Of a stretch of 64,000 nt of DNA, positions 26,190-33,943 are shown in pieces (within the stretch, counting starts at the first letter, position 1; the number at the start of each line of letters is the position of its first letter). Both the position numbers and the translations under genes were made by a program. Below the pieces are notes generated by a model. It was given only the letters and a program-made list of their open reading frames with translations, did not search any database and was not told the origin of the DNA. The stretch is from Brevibacillus brevis NBRC 100599. GTDB lineage: Bacteria; Bacillota; Bacilli; Brevibacillales; Brevibacillaceae. The DNA is taken from NCBI RefSeq assembly GCF_000010165.1, contig NC_012491.1, forward strand, positions 2,425,501 through 2,489,500, given 5' to 3'.

Positions 26190-27527
26190 ATGGCAACGAA
26201 AGTACTAATGCCCCAGCTCGGAGAGAGCGTGACCGAGGGCACCATCAGCAAATGGTTGGTCAATGTAGGAGACACAGTCAAGAAATACGATTCACTGGCT
26301 GAAGTAACGACGGATAAAGTAAACGCAGAGGTTCCTTCTACCGTTTCAGGACGCGTTACGGAGATCGTTGTGCCAGAAGGCGAGACAGTCGCTGTCGGCA
26401 CATTGATCCTCTATATAGAAGAAAGTGGTGCAGAAGGTGGAACTGCAACGCCTGCTAGCACGACGGAAACTCCGGCTCCACAAACGCCTGCAACCGAGCA
26501 GCCAAAGGCAGCTACACCGGCTGTATCTATTCAACAAGCACCAGTCGTTGATGGTCCAAAACAACGTTATTCACCTGCTGTTGTCATGCTCTCACAGCAA
26601 CATGGCATTGATTTGTCCCGCGTTGTAGGGACTGGAGCAGGCGGTCGCATTACCCGCAAAGATGTCCAAGCGATTATCGACGCGGGCGGCCAAAAGCCAG
26701 CTGAGACAGTAAAAGAAACAGTCGCGCAGGCTCCCGTAGCGGCGGTCGAACAAGCTACTGTCGTTTCAACACCTGCACCGGTAGCACCTGCTACGACTTC
26801 TGCTGTTTCCGTAGATATTCCGGTTGCAAGTGGTGATCAAGTTGTACCTGTAACGTCGATTCGTCGTACGATTGCAAACCGGATGGTACAGAGCAAGCAT
26901 GAAGCTCCACACGCTTGGACGATGGTCGAAGTAGATGTGACCAATCTCGTTAACTTCCGTAATCAGGCAAAAGGCGAATTTGCGAGAAAAGAAGGACTCA
27001 ACCTCACGTTCCTGCCGTTCTTTATCAAAGCGGTTGTAGAAGCGTTGAAAGAGTTCCCGATGATCAATTCCACATGGGCTCATGACAAAATCATTGTGAA
27101 AAAGGACATCAACATCTCCATCGCAGTGGCTACGGAAGAGGCTCTCTATGTTCCTGTCATCAAGCATGCTGACCAAAAATCAATTCTTGGCATTGCGAAG
27201 GCAGTCGATGATCTGGCAGCACGCACCCGTGCAGGGAAATTGACGATGGATGACATGACAGGCGGGACCTTTACGGTTAACAACACAGGCTCCTTTGGCT
27301 CTGTTTTGTCTCAGCCGATTATCAATGCTCCGCAAGCTGCGATTCTTAGTGTCGAATCCATTGTGAAACGCCCTGTCGTCATTAACGACATGATTGCAGT
27401 GCGTTCTATGGTTAATCTGTGCATGTCCTTGGATCACCGCGTGCTGGATGGTCTGGTTTGCGGGCGATTCCTGCAGAGTGTGAAACAAAAGCTTGAGAAT
27501 GTAGGACCGGATACAAAGCTGTACTAG
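26190..27527 (+). CDS. bkdB: Branched-chain keto-acid dehydrogenase E2 (acyltransferase)
   Basis: Core of the BKD complex; transfers the acyl group to CoA. 445 residues from ATG 26190 (GAGGAGG upstream; an in-frame extension to 26061 lies within bkdAB and lacks support). Lipoyl domain with Lys in TTDKVNAEV (about 44), Pro/Ala/Thr-rich linker, E3-binding domain (SPAVVMLSQQHGIDLSRVVGTG, about 125-160), second linker, then the catalytic domain ending in the DHRVLDG active site. A strong terminator follows. Confidence 0.96.
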   Translation: MATKVLMPQLGESVTEGTISKWLVNVGDTVKKYDSLAEVTTDKVNAEVPSTVSGRVTEIVVPEGETVAVGTLILYIEESGAEGGTATPASTTETPAPQTPATEQPKAATPAVSIQQAPVVDGPKQRYSPAVVMLSQQHGIDLSRVVGTGAGGRITRKDVQAIIDAGGQKPAETVKETVAQAPVAAVEQATVVSTPAPVAPATTSAVSVDIPVASGDQVVPVTSIRRTIANRMVQSKHEAPHAWTMVEVDVTNLVNFRNQAKGEFARKEGLNLTFLPFFIKAVVEALKEFPMINSTWAHDKIIVKKDINISIAVATEEALYVPVIKHADQKSILGIAKAVDDLAARTRAGKLTMDDMTGGTFTVNNTGSFGSVLSQPIINAPQAAILSVESIVKRPVVINDMIAVRSMVNLCMSLDHRVLDGLVCGRFLQSVKQKLENVGPDTKLY

Positions 27528-27534
27528 AGTGTCG

Positions 27535-27567
27535 AAAAACCAGGTCAAGCAAAGACCTGGTTTTTTT
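27535..27567 (+). terminator. terminator of the bkd operon
   Basis: AAAAACCAGGTC (27535-27546) and GACCTGGTTTTTT (27554-27566), 7-base loop, then T run. Confidence 0.92.
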
Positions 27568-27767
27568 GATAAAAGAATCACCAAAAAAATTTTCCAAATG
27601 GATCATTTCGTATGTAACTTTTTCCGAGTCATCTTCGTCTTAACAATTGGAGCCAGGAAGTCTCATAAATGACATAGAAATGATTCCCACCTGATAGCAT
27701 TTGTGGTAGACTGGTAGCGTCATGCTAGAGGGTTTTCCAGATTAACGGTAATTATGGGAGGAAAAAC

Positions 27768-29921
27768 ATGGAGAAAAGTAAAAAAGCACTACCAATAGTG
27801 CTGGCATCAGCGCTGGCAGCTACACCTTTTGTTGCAGTACCGCAAGCATATGCTATTGAAAAATTGGATGTATCAGCTGACAACGATGGTGCTGGGAAAG
27901 AAAGTGACTATGATATTAAATTCACGCTTGAAGAAGACCTGTCGAGTGGAGATACCATCACAGTTGAGTTCGATGATGATTTCGATGTGGATAAAAAGAT
28001 CAGTAAAAAAGATATTTCCGGTATAGATGTCAAAAAAGTTGAAGTGGATGACAATGAAGTGATCATCACGGTGGATGAGGATTTTGATGAAGGAGATAAA
28101 ATCTCATTTACCATTAAAAACGGGATCACCAATCCTGATGATAAAGGTACATATGATGTAAAAGTAGAAACCGAAAATGAGAGCTCTGACACAGACGAAG
28201 TTGAGATCAAAAAAAGCAGCTCCAGCAGCAGTAGTAAGTCTAAAAACGATTACAGCGTTACGCTGAGCAGCAAAGCAGCAGGCGATAAAGTAAGCCTCAA
28301 GCTCGGCAAAATTTCTCTGAAGGGTAGCGATGAGCTGGAGACGAACTCCACCATTACCGTCACTTTCCCAGAGAAAGGCATGCTGCCTTCGAGCATTGAT
28401 GAAGACGATGTAAAGGTAAACGGTACGAAAGCGAAATCCGTTAGTGTTAGCGGTAGCTCGGTAGATATCAAGATTCCGAGTGGAGCAGACTCAGATGATT
28501 ACATTACGTTGGAATTTGACAAAGCTGCTGGCATTGAGAATCCAAGTTCCGGTGACAAATATGTTATCAAAGTGAAATACGATGGTACGACATATGAGTC
28601 AGACACATTCGAAATTACGAAAAACGGCTCCAGCTCAAACGCTTCTGACAGCTTTACGGTTAATCTGTCTGATCCAGGAGTAGGAGCTCGCACTAGCTAC
28701 ACGTTTGATGCTGACTTCGGCAGCAAAGAGTTGAAAGAAGATGGAGAATTGATTCTTGAGTTCCCGTCGTCGGATATGGTACCGGGCATTTTGACAGCAT
28801 CCGACTTCTTGATCAACGGGAAAGCAGCGAGGAAAGCAACTGCAGTCGGAAATAGAGTCGCCTTGGTTGCACCAACAGGCTTCAAAGCGACTAGCAAAGT
28901 GAAGGTTGAAGTTACTTACGGAGCGTGGATTTCGAATCCAAAAACGGCTGGCAGCTACACGTTGAAGGCTACTGTTTCCGGAAGAACTTTGGAATCCAAA
29001 TCCTTCAGCATCGGTGGCTCTTCGGTGACCCCGACGCCAACCAATCCGACGCCTACTAACCCAACAACTCCAGTACCTACACCAAATACTGGTGTTAACA
29101 ATAGCACCGCAACCATCGCATTGACACAAAATGCACTTGGCAAGCAGACGGGTGTGAATGTAGCAATCAAAGGAATGGGTGTTGGTCTGCAAAAGCAGCG
29201 TGATTTCATCGAGATCGTATTCCCAGTGGGCTACAAGGTACCGGCTTATATCGCGCCAGCTAACATCTCTGTGAATGGTGTAGGTTCGAATTTCGTTGCC
29301 GTTCGTGGACAAAACGTTCTGATTTATCCGTCTCAGGATATTCCTGCGGCAACAAACGCTAACATCGTGATCAATCCAGCAGCGAACATCGTAAACCCTG
29401 CTGTGAAAAACACATATAGCATTAGCGTATTTACGTCCGAAGAAAGAGGTTTGTTGTTTTCTCGTATTGTTGGTGTAGGAATGCCTACCCCGGCTCAAAC
29501 AAAGCCTGTAACGACAACACCACAACAGCCGCAACAACCATCGACTACTATTCCAATGAACTCGGCTGCCTTTAAAGTGAATGCAGCAAACTTCACCCTG
29601 CATGGAAAAACGTATCCTCTCTCTGTAGCTCCTTACATTGATGGAAATACGACCATGGTTCCAGCTCAATTCTTTAAAGAAGCACTGGCACTGACTACGC
29701 AATGGAACAATTCAAGTGTTGCTGTTATCAGTGGAACCAAAGTCGTGAAGTTTACAGTTGGGTCGAAAACAGCAAAAGTAGGGAAAACAGATATTCAACT
29801 GCCAACACCTGTTGTCCTCAAAAACGGCATGCCAATGATTCCAATCCGCACAGTAACGGATAATCTTGGTTACAAAGTTGGCTGGGATGCGAAAACTTCC
29901 AGCGTATACGTTTATAAATAA
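27768..29921 (+). CDS. large secreted four-repeat protein with copper-amine-oxidase-N-like C-terminal domain
   Basis: 717 residues, GGGAGG ten bases upstream. Signal peptide (1-29, cleavage after AYA). Four diverged all-beta repeats at about 31-149, 160-286, 293-417 and 446-571, each ending in an I-x-NP...Y motif (ITNPDDKGTY, IENPSSGDKY, ISNPKTAGSY, IVNPAVKNTY). Repeat 1 is very acidic, with DDDFD and DEDFDEGD runs that could bind calcium. Linkers: a Ser run (150-157), a PTPTNPTP stretch (421-439) and a Pro/Gln/Thr stretch (573-596). The end (600-717) resembles the copper amine oxidase N-terminal or stalk domain (TMVPAQFFKEAL...PMIPIRTVTDNLGY...VGWD). No SLH domain or sortase signal, so it is probably wall-associated or released. 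Function unknown. Confidence 0.8.
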   Translation: MEKSKKALPIVLASALAATPFVAVPQAYAIEKLDVSADNDGAGKESDYDIKFTLEEDLSSGDTITVEFDDDFDVDKKISKKDISGIDVKKVEVDDNEVIITVDEDFDEGDKISFTIKNGITNPDDKGTYDVKVETENESSDTDEVEIKKSSSSSSSKSKNDYSVTLSSKAAGDKVSLKLGKISLKGSDELETNSTITVTFPEKGMLPSSIDEDDVKVNGTKAKSVSVSGSSVDIKIPSGADSDDYITLEFDKAAGIENPSSGDKYVIKVKYDGTTYESDTFEITKNGSSSNASDSFTVNLSDPGVGARTSYTFDADFGSKELKEDGELILEFPSSDMVPGILTASDFLINGKAARKATAVGNRVALVAPTGFKATSKVKVEVTYGAWISNPKTAGSYTLKATVSGRTLESKSFSIGGSSVTPTPTNPTPTNPTTPVPTPNTGVNNSTATIALTQNALGKQTGVNVAIKGMGVGLQKQRDFIEIVFPVGYKVPAYIAPANISVNGVGSNFVAVRGQNVLIYPSQDIPAATNANIVINPAANIVNPAVKNTYSISVFTSEERGLLFSRIVGVGMPTPAQTKPVTTTPQQPQQPSTTIPMNSAAFKVNAANFTLHGKTYPLSVAPYIDGNTTMVPAQFFKEALALTTQWNNSSVAVISGTKVVKFTVGSKTAKVGKTDIQLPTPVVLKNGMPMIPIRTVTDNLGYKVGWDAKTSSVYVYK

Positions 29922-29941
29922 AAACGAGCTAGGACAAAAGA

Positions 29942-29978
29942 AAAACCCCTTTCCGCTTTTTGGTCGGAAAGGGGTTTT
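29942..29978. terminator. bidirectional terminator
   Basis: AAAACCCCTTTCCG (29942-29955) and CGGAAAGGGGTTTT (29965-29978) form a 14-bp stem with T runs on both strands. It ends the secreted-protein gene on + and the 28-residue gene on -. Confidence 0.92.
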
Positions 29979-29996
29979 CATTGTTTTATCACTCGT

Positions 29997-30083
29997 TTAT
30001 TGAAAGTAAAAAAACGTGGGAACGATGAGTGAGAGTATTAGAATGCCGATCAGGATTTTGGCAAAGAGCGATTGGTGTCTCAT
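29997..30083 (-). CDS. 28-residue single-helix membrane peptide (Prli42-like?)
   Basis: Reads MRHQSLFAKILIGILILSLI and eight more residues, then stop: a short basic head and one membrane helix. ATG at 30083 is preceded by AAAGGAGG (30101-30094) with a 10-base gap, a better ribosome site than most genes here. A TTGTCT-N17-TACAAT promoter lies upstream on the same strand (30223-30195) and a bidirectional terminator lies 18 bases past the stop. Size and topology recall Prli42, the about 31-residue membrane anchor of the stressosome in Listeria and other Firmicutes; the name is tentative because short helices look alike. Confidence 0.8.
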   Translation of the reverse strand: MRHQSLFAKILIGILILSLIVPTFFYFQ

Positions 30084-30194
30084 TCTAATCAAACCTCCTT
30101 TCAAGGTAGAGGAAATTATCAGGTGATTCTGTAAGTGGCTGTGCTAGAATGAAGAAAAGGATATCATTGGCTTTCTTTTTTTGCCCATGCTGAA

Positions 30195-30223
30195 ATTGTA
30201 CCGAATTGCAGCCAATGAGACAA
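30195..30223 (-). promoter_or_regulatory. sigma-A promoter for the 28-residue gene
   Basis: On the minus strand: TTGTCT (30223-30218), 17 bases, TACAAT (30200-30195). Both hexamers are close to TTGACA and TATAAT and the spacing is ideal. The leader would be about 105 bases. Confidence 0.65.
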
Positions 30224-30247
30224 CCACTTACAAAAGGATGATCATTC

Positions 30248-30664
30248 ATGAGCGCACCGAAAAAAATTGCCCATATCGGCATTGCGGTAAAAAGCTTGGA
30301 TAAGACGCTTCCCTTTTATACCGAGCAATTGGGATTGGAGTTGGTTGGAACCGAAATCGTAGAGAGCGAACAAGTACAGGTGGCATTTTTAAAGATCGGC
30401 GAAAGTCATATTGAATTACTAGAGCCGTTGAGTGATGAGAGTCCGATAGCAAAATTTATGGAAAAGCGCGGAGAAGGCATCCACCACATTGCTTTTGATG
30501 TAGATGATGTTACGGCTCGGTTAGCCACATTAAAAGAGCAAGGTGTACCCCTTATTCACGAGATCCCCAAAGCGGGTGCGCACGATGCGTTGATTGGATT
30601 TTTGCATCCGAAGGCAGCAAATGGCGTTTTGTATGAGCTGTGCCAATATCCGAAAGAATCATAG
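30248..30664 (+). CDS. mce: Methylmalonyl-CoA epimerase
   Basis: 138 residues of the VOC fold; interconverts R- and S-methylmalonyl-CoA in propionate and branched-chain degradation. Metal ligands: His in AHIGIAV near the start, the His of GEGIHHIAF in the middle and a Glu near the C-terminus (VLYELCQ). B. subtilis YqjC is the positional relative, followed there by the carboxylase yqjD, which is absent here. Close to bkd, in line with a role in valine and isoleucine breakdown. Confidence 0.9.
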   Translation: MSAPKKIAHIGIAVKSLDKTLPFYTEQLGLELVGTEIVESEQVQVAFLKIGESHIELLEPLSDESPIAKFMEKRGEGIHHIAFDVDDVTARLATLKEQGVPLIHEIPKAGAHDALIGFLHPKAANGVLYELCQYPKES

Positions 30665-30755
30665 GCGTTTACGTAGTAGAAAAAATTTTTTTGCGGTATA
30701 CTGGAACTTGTGAATATGTACCAAAATCGGGCAGTACAATCAGGAGGTAACGAGT

Positions 30756-31877
30756 GTGAGTACGATCAACCAAGAGCGTTTGTTAAATGAATTTTTGGAG
30801 CTCGTCCAGATTGACAGTGAAACGAAGAACGAAGCAGAGATCAACAAGGTGCTCAAAGAAAAACTGATTGAGATGGGCTTTACCGTAGAAGAGGATGACG
30901 CAGCAGCGAAAACCGGACATGGTGCCAACAATCTGATCGCAACGTTGGAGGGAACTGGAAAAGGCCCAACCATCCTGTTTAGCAGCCATATGGATACGGT
31001 CGTACCAGGAAACGGAATCAAGCCTCAAATTCGCGATGGCTACATTTATTCTGATGGAACAACGATCCTCGGTGCAGATGACAAAGCAGGAATCGCGGCG
31101 ATCTTTGAAGGTATTCGCAGCTTGAAAGAGCAAAACCTGCCACATCCAACGATCCAAGTTGTATTGACTGTGGGAGAAGAGTCCGGACTTGTTGGTTCCC
31201 GCGCAATGGATTCCAGCCTGCTGAAGGCAGAGATGGGCTTCATCCTCGATTCGGAAGGTCCAGTTGGAAAAATTACAGTAGCTGGTGCTGGTCAATACCG
31301 CATCGTAACTAAAATCCACGGCAAAGCAGCGCATGCAGGTGTGAATCCAGAGGATGGCATCAGTGCTATAACGGTTGCTAGTAAAGCTATTTCCCGTATG
31401 CCGTTGGGCCGTATCGATGCAGACACAACAGCAAACATCGGTCGCTTTGAAGGTGGAAAAGCGTACAATATCGTAACGGATTATGTGGAAATTTGGTCCG
31501 AGGCTCGCAGCTTGGTAATGGACAAGTTGGAAGCGCAAGTGAAGAAAATGACAACAGCATTTGAAGAAGTGGCAGCTGAGATGGGTGCGACTTGCGAAAA
31601 TGAGGTTATTTTTATGTACCACGGCTACAAATTCAACGAAGAAACGCCAGTTGTACAAAAAGCGATTGCGGCAGTTAAACGTGTAGACCGCAATCCTGAG
31701 CTGGTTGCAAGCGGTGGCGGAAGCGACGGTAACGTATTTAACGGCTACAACGTGCCAAGCGTAAACTTTGCTATTGGCTATGAAGAAATCCATACAAAAA
31801 ACGAGCGCATGCCAATCGCTGAATTGAACAAAGCGGCTGAGCTGGTGCTTGCTGTGATTGCAGAAGTACAAGAGTAA
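30756..31877 (+). CDS. M20-family metallopeptidase (PepT/YqjE-like)
   Basis: 373 residues from GTG 30756 (AGGAGG upstream). Two-zinc aminopeptidase or tripeptidase: His in SSHMDTVVPG, Asp in LGADDKAG, the EE pair in TVGEESGLVG, Asp in FILDSEGP, and a late zinc His in EEIHTKNE. A dimerisation domain is inserted around 180-290. A TATACT -10-like sequence lies near 30692. Likely cleaves small peptides. Confidence 0.92.
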   Translation: MSTINQERLLNEFLELVQIDSETKNEAEINKVLKEKLIEMGFTVEEDDAAAKTGHGANNLIATLEGTGKGPTILFSSHMDTVVPGNGIKPQIRDGYIYSDGTTILGADDKAGIAAIFEGIRSLKEQNLPHPTIQVVLTVGEESGLVGSRAMDSSLLKAEMGFILDSEGPVGKITVAGAGQYRIVTKIHGKAAHAGVNPEDGISAITVASKAISRMPLGRIDADTTANIGRFEGGKAYNIVTDYVEIWSEARSLVMDKLEAQVKKMTTAFEEVAAEMGATCENEVIFMYHGYKFNEETPVVQKAIAAVKRVDRNPELVASGGGSDGNVFNGYNVPSVNFAIGYEEIHTKNERMPIAELNKAAELVLAVIAEVQE

Positions 31878-31882
31878 CCTAA

Positions 31883-31922
31883 AGAGGTCGGAATCTCCTT
31901 GCGAGGGGTTCCGGCCTTTTTG
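31883..31922 (+). terminator. terminator after the M20 peptidase gene
   Basis: AGGTCGGAA (31885-31893) pairs with TTCCGGCCT (31909-31917), followed by TTTTT. Confidence 0.85.
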
Positions 31923-32021
31923 TTCGTTCGTTTACTTGTTTGCATGATTGAGACAACCACTGTTCATCATAGACTGAATAGAAAGCTCGGGGACGAGGCA
32001 GGAATGAAAGGGGGAGACTGA

Positions 32022-33221
32022 GTGCTCCGTTTGGTGGTAGGGACGGTCCAAAAAGTTCTGGAAAAGCAAAAAGGGATGCAGATACTCGAAGTCCGGATAG
32101 AATCGGTTGCGGGATTCAAAATGGAGAGAGTGCTGTCTTTTTTGCAGGAGGATTATAAAAGTGGCGATTTACTTTTGATCAATACAACCGCTGTTCGCCT
32201 TGAATTGGGGACAGGTGGTTATCACTTTGTCGTAGGAAAGGTCACACAACCAGAGGAAACGGATGTCCTTCCGAATGAGTGGGGGCATGTCATGAAAATG
32301 CGCTATTCGCCATGGCAGCTCGCGGTTGATTCGGTAGAAGAACAGGCCAGTCCTTACCACTATTTGTTTCTGCAAGAAGACTTATCCTTGGAAGGTACTC
32401 CTGTTTTGATCAGCGAGCTGCACAGTCTTCTACCGGTTGCTGTCCTTGCCCTGCGTAAAAAAAATCCAAATGCCCGTATCGTATATGTGATGCCGGACGG
32501 CGCATCTTTGCCGATTGCCTTGAGCCAGCACGTCCATCTATTAAAAGCAATCGGGGGCTTGGATGCGACAGTGACGACTGGTCATGCGTGGGGCGGAGAT
32601 CGTGAGTCTTTGACGATTCATAGTGGCTTATTGGCAGCACGCCAAGTAGAGCATGCCGATATCATAATTTGTATGCTGGGACCTGGGGTAGCTGGTACGG
32701 GTACATCTTATGGCTTCTCGGGAATTCAGTTAGCTGAGGTCATTCATGCCGTATCCACTCTTGGAGGAATACCCTTTTTTATTCCCAGAATCAGCTTTGG
32801 GGACCAACGTGCCAGACATTACGGTGTCAGTCACCATACCATATCGATCGTAAACAGATTTGCTCTTTGCCCTGCTCTGGTTACAATCCCGATTTTCGGG
32901 GATGAAAGAGATGAAGTCCTTTCGTGGCAAATGAAGACAATAGAAGTTGGGGAGAAGCACATTTTTATCAAGGGAAAAGTCCCAGACCTGTCAGAACTGG
33001 CATCACTGGAAAAGGGGTATGGCTTGTCCTTTTCTACAATGGGGCGGAATTGGCAAGAGGACCCTGCGCCTTTTCAAACGGCATGGATGGCAGCCGATTT
33101 TGTAGGAAACAGTCTGGGCTATATCGTCCAAACCGTTAACGACGTCCCGCATTTGCCCGTCTCAGCAAGTACTCTTGAAGGGTTGCGTCTTTATTTGACC
33201 AGGAACGAAGCGCAGCCTTGA
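32022..33221 (+). CDS. DUF3866 family protein
   Basis: 399 residues from GTG 32022 (GGGGGAGA upstream). Soluble; conserved stretches include LLINTTAVRLELGTGGYHFV, the GHAWGGDRESLTIHSGL segment and the Gly-rich MLGPGVAGTGTSYGFSGIQLAE. Known as DUF3866 in Bacillales and Actinobacteria, function not described to my knowledge. Its last 86 bases are overlapped on the other strand by mciZ, so the two mRNAs could pair. Confidence 0.85.
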   Translation: MLRLVVGTVQKVLEKQKGMQILEVRIESVAGFKMERVLSFLQEDYKSGDLLLINTTAVRLELGTGGYHFVVGKVTQPEETDVLPNEWGHVMKMRYSPWQLAVDSVEEQASPYHYLFLQEDLSLEGTPVLISELHSLLPVAVLALRKKNPNARIVYVMPDGASLPIALSQHVHLLKAIGGLDATVTTGHAWGGDRESLTIHSGLLAARQVEHADIIICMLGPGVAGTGTSYGFSGIQLAEVIHAVSTLGGIPFFIPRISFGDQRARHYGVSHHTISIVNRFALCPALVTIPIFGDERDEVLSWQMKTIEVGEKHIFIKGKVPDLSELASLEKGYGLSFSTMGRNWQEDPAPFQTAWMAADFVGNSLGYIVQTVNDVPHLPVSASTLEGLRLYLTRNEAQP

Positions 33222-33276
33222 TCTCCCAAGCTTTCCCTACCATACGCAATTGCTTTTCGCTAACATATGTTTTCAT
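33136..33276 (-). CDS. mciZ: Z-ring formation inhibitor MciZ
   Basis: 46 residues on the minus strand, starting MKTYVSEKQLRMVGKAWEIK and ending RRANAGRR. GGAGG is nine bases before the ATG at 33276. The core MVGKAWEIKAALRSW is nearly the same as VGKAWEIRAKLKEY of the 40-residue B. subtilis MciZ, which caps FtsZ filaments in the mother cell; the following TLQEYLLRR matches the region of its C-terminal helix. The position next to nudF is also conserved. The 3' half is antisense to the end of the DUF3866 gene. No clear sigma-E promoter was found. Confidence 0.87.
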   Translation of the reverse strand: MKTYVSEKQLRMVGKAWEIKAALRSWSNKDATLQEYLLRRANAGRR

Positions 33277-33298
33277 TCATGATCTCCTCCGATACAAT
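33270..33298 (+). promoter_or_regulatory. sigma-A promoter of nudF
   Basis: TTTTCA (33270-33275), 17 bases, TACAAT (33293-33298). It overlaps the start of the divergent mciZ gene, so transcription of the two may interfere. Confidence 0.55.
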
Positions 33299-33381
33299 AA
33301 GGTGGACAAGCTCTATGCTCCCAACTTATGGAGGGAATCGACGATTTAGAACGACTTCACGAAAAAAGGATGATGACGACC

Positions 33382-33939
33382 GTGAGTAAATATGATCACT
33401 TATATGAAAAAACCATTTCGAGTCAACCGATTTATGACGGAAGAATTATCAAGGTCAAGGTAGATGAGGTACTTCTGCCAAATGGCAACACAGCGAAGCG
33501 AGAAATCGTGAATCACCAAGGAGCGGTTGCTGTATTGCCGATAACAGATGATAACAAAATGGTTGTGGTTCGACAGTTCCGCAAGCCATTGGAGCGTACG
33601 ATTGTAGAAATCCCAGCGGGAAAACTGGAGCCAGGGGAAGAGCCGCTCGCATGTGCAATTCGCGAGCTGGAGGAAGAGACAGGCTACGTTGCGAGTCAGT
33701 ACACACCGCTTAGCTCTTTTTACACATCGCCAGGCTTCGCGGATGAAATATTACATGTTTTTGTGGCTACTGGTTTGAAAAAAGGAGAAAGCAAGCCAGA
33801 CGAGGATGAGTTTGTTGATGTGCTGGAAGTGACACTAGAAGAAGCACATGCTCTGCATCAAAGTGGAGAAATTCGAGATGCCAAGACAGTAGTGGCATTG
33901 TTTGCATGGGAAAACAAAATGCTGCGTGAGCGTCGCTAG
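33382..33939 (+). CDS. nudF: ADP-ribose pyrophosphatase (Nudix)
   Basis: Hydrolyses ADP-ribose to AMP and ribose 5-phosphate. 185 residues from GTG 33382, the same length as B. subtilis NudF; ATG codons at 33370 and 33373 and at 33328 are in frame but have poorly placed ribosome sites. Nudix box GKLEPGEEPLACAIRELEEETGY is complete. The conserved REIVNHQGAVAVLP start and FYTSPGFADEI segment support the call. Confidence 0.95.
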   Translation: MSKYDHLYEKTISSQPIYDGRIIKVKVDEVLLPNGNTAKREIVNHQGAVAVLPITDDNKMVVVRQFRKPLERTIVEIPAGKLEPGEEPLACAIRELEEETGYVASQYTPLSSFYTSPGFADEILHVFVATGLKKGESKPDEDEFVDVLEVTLEEAHALHQSGEIRDAKTVVALFAWENKMLRERR

Positions 33940-33943
33940 TACC

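Noticed and set aside
28635..29702. 355-codon minus-strand frame opposite the secreted repeat protein
   Set aside because: Arg/Cys/Trp-rich product typical of a complement frame of a Ser/Thr/Ala-rich gene.
30783..31871. 362-codon minus-strand frame opposite the M20 peptidase gene
   Set aside because: Same reasons: low-complexity, Cys/His-rich product opposite a clear gene.
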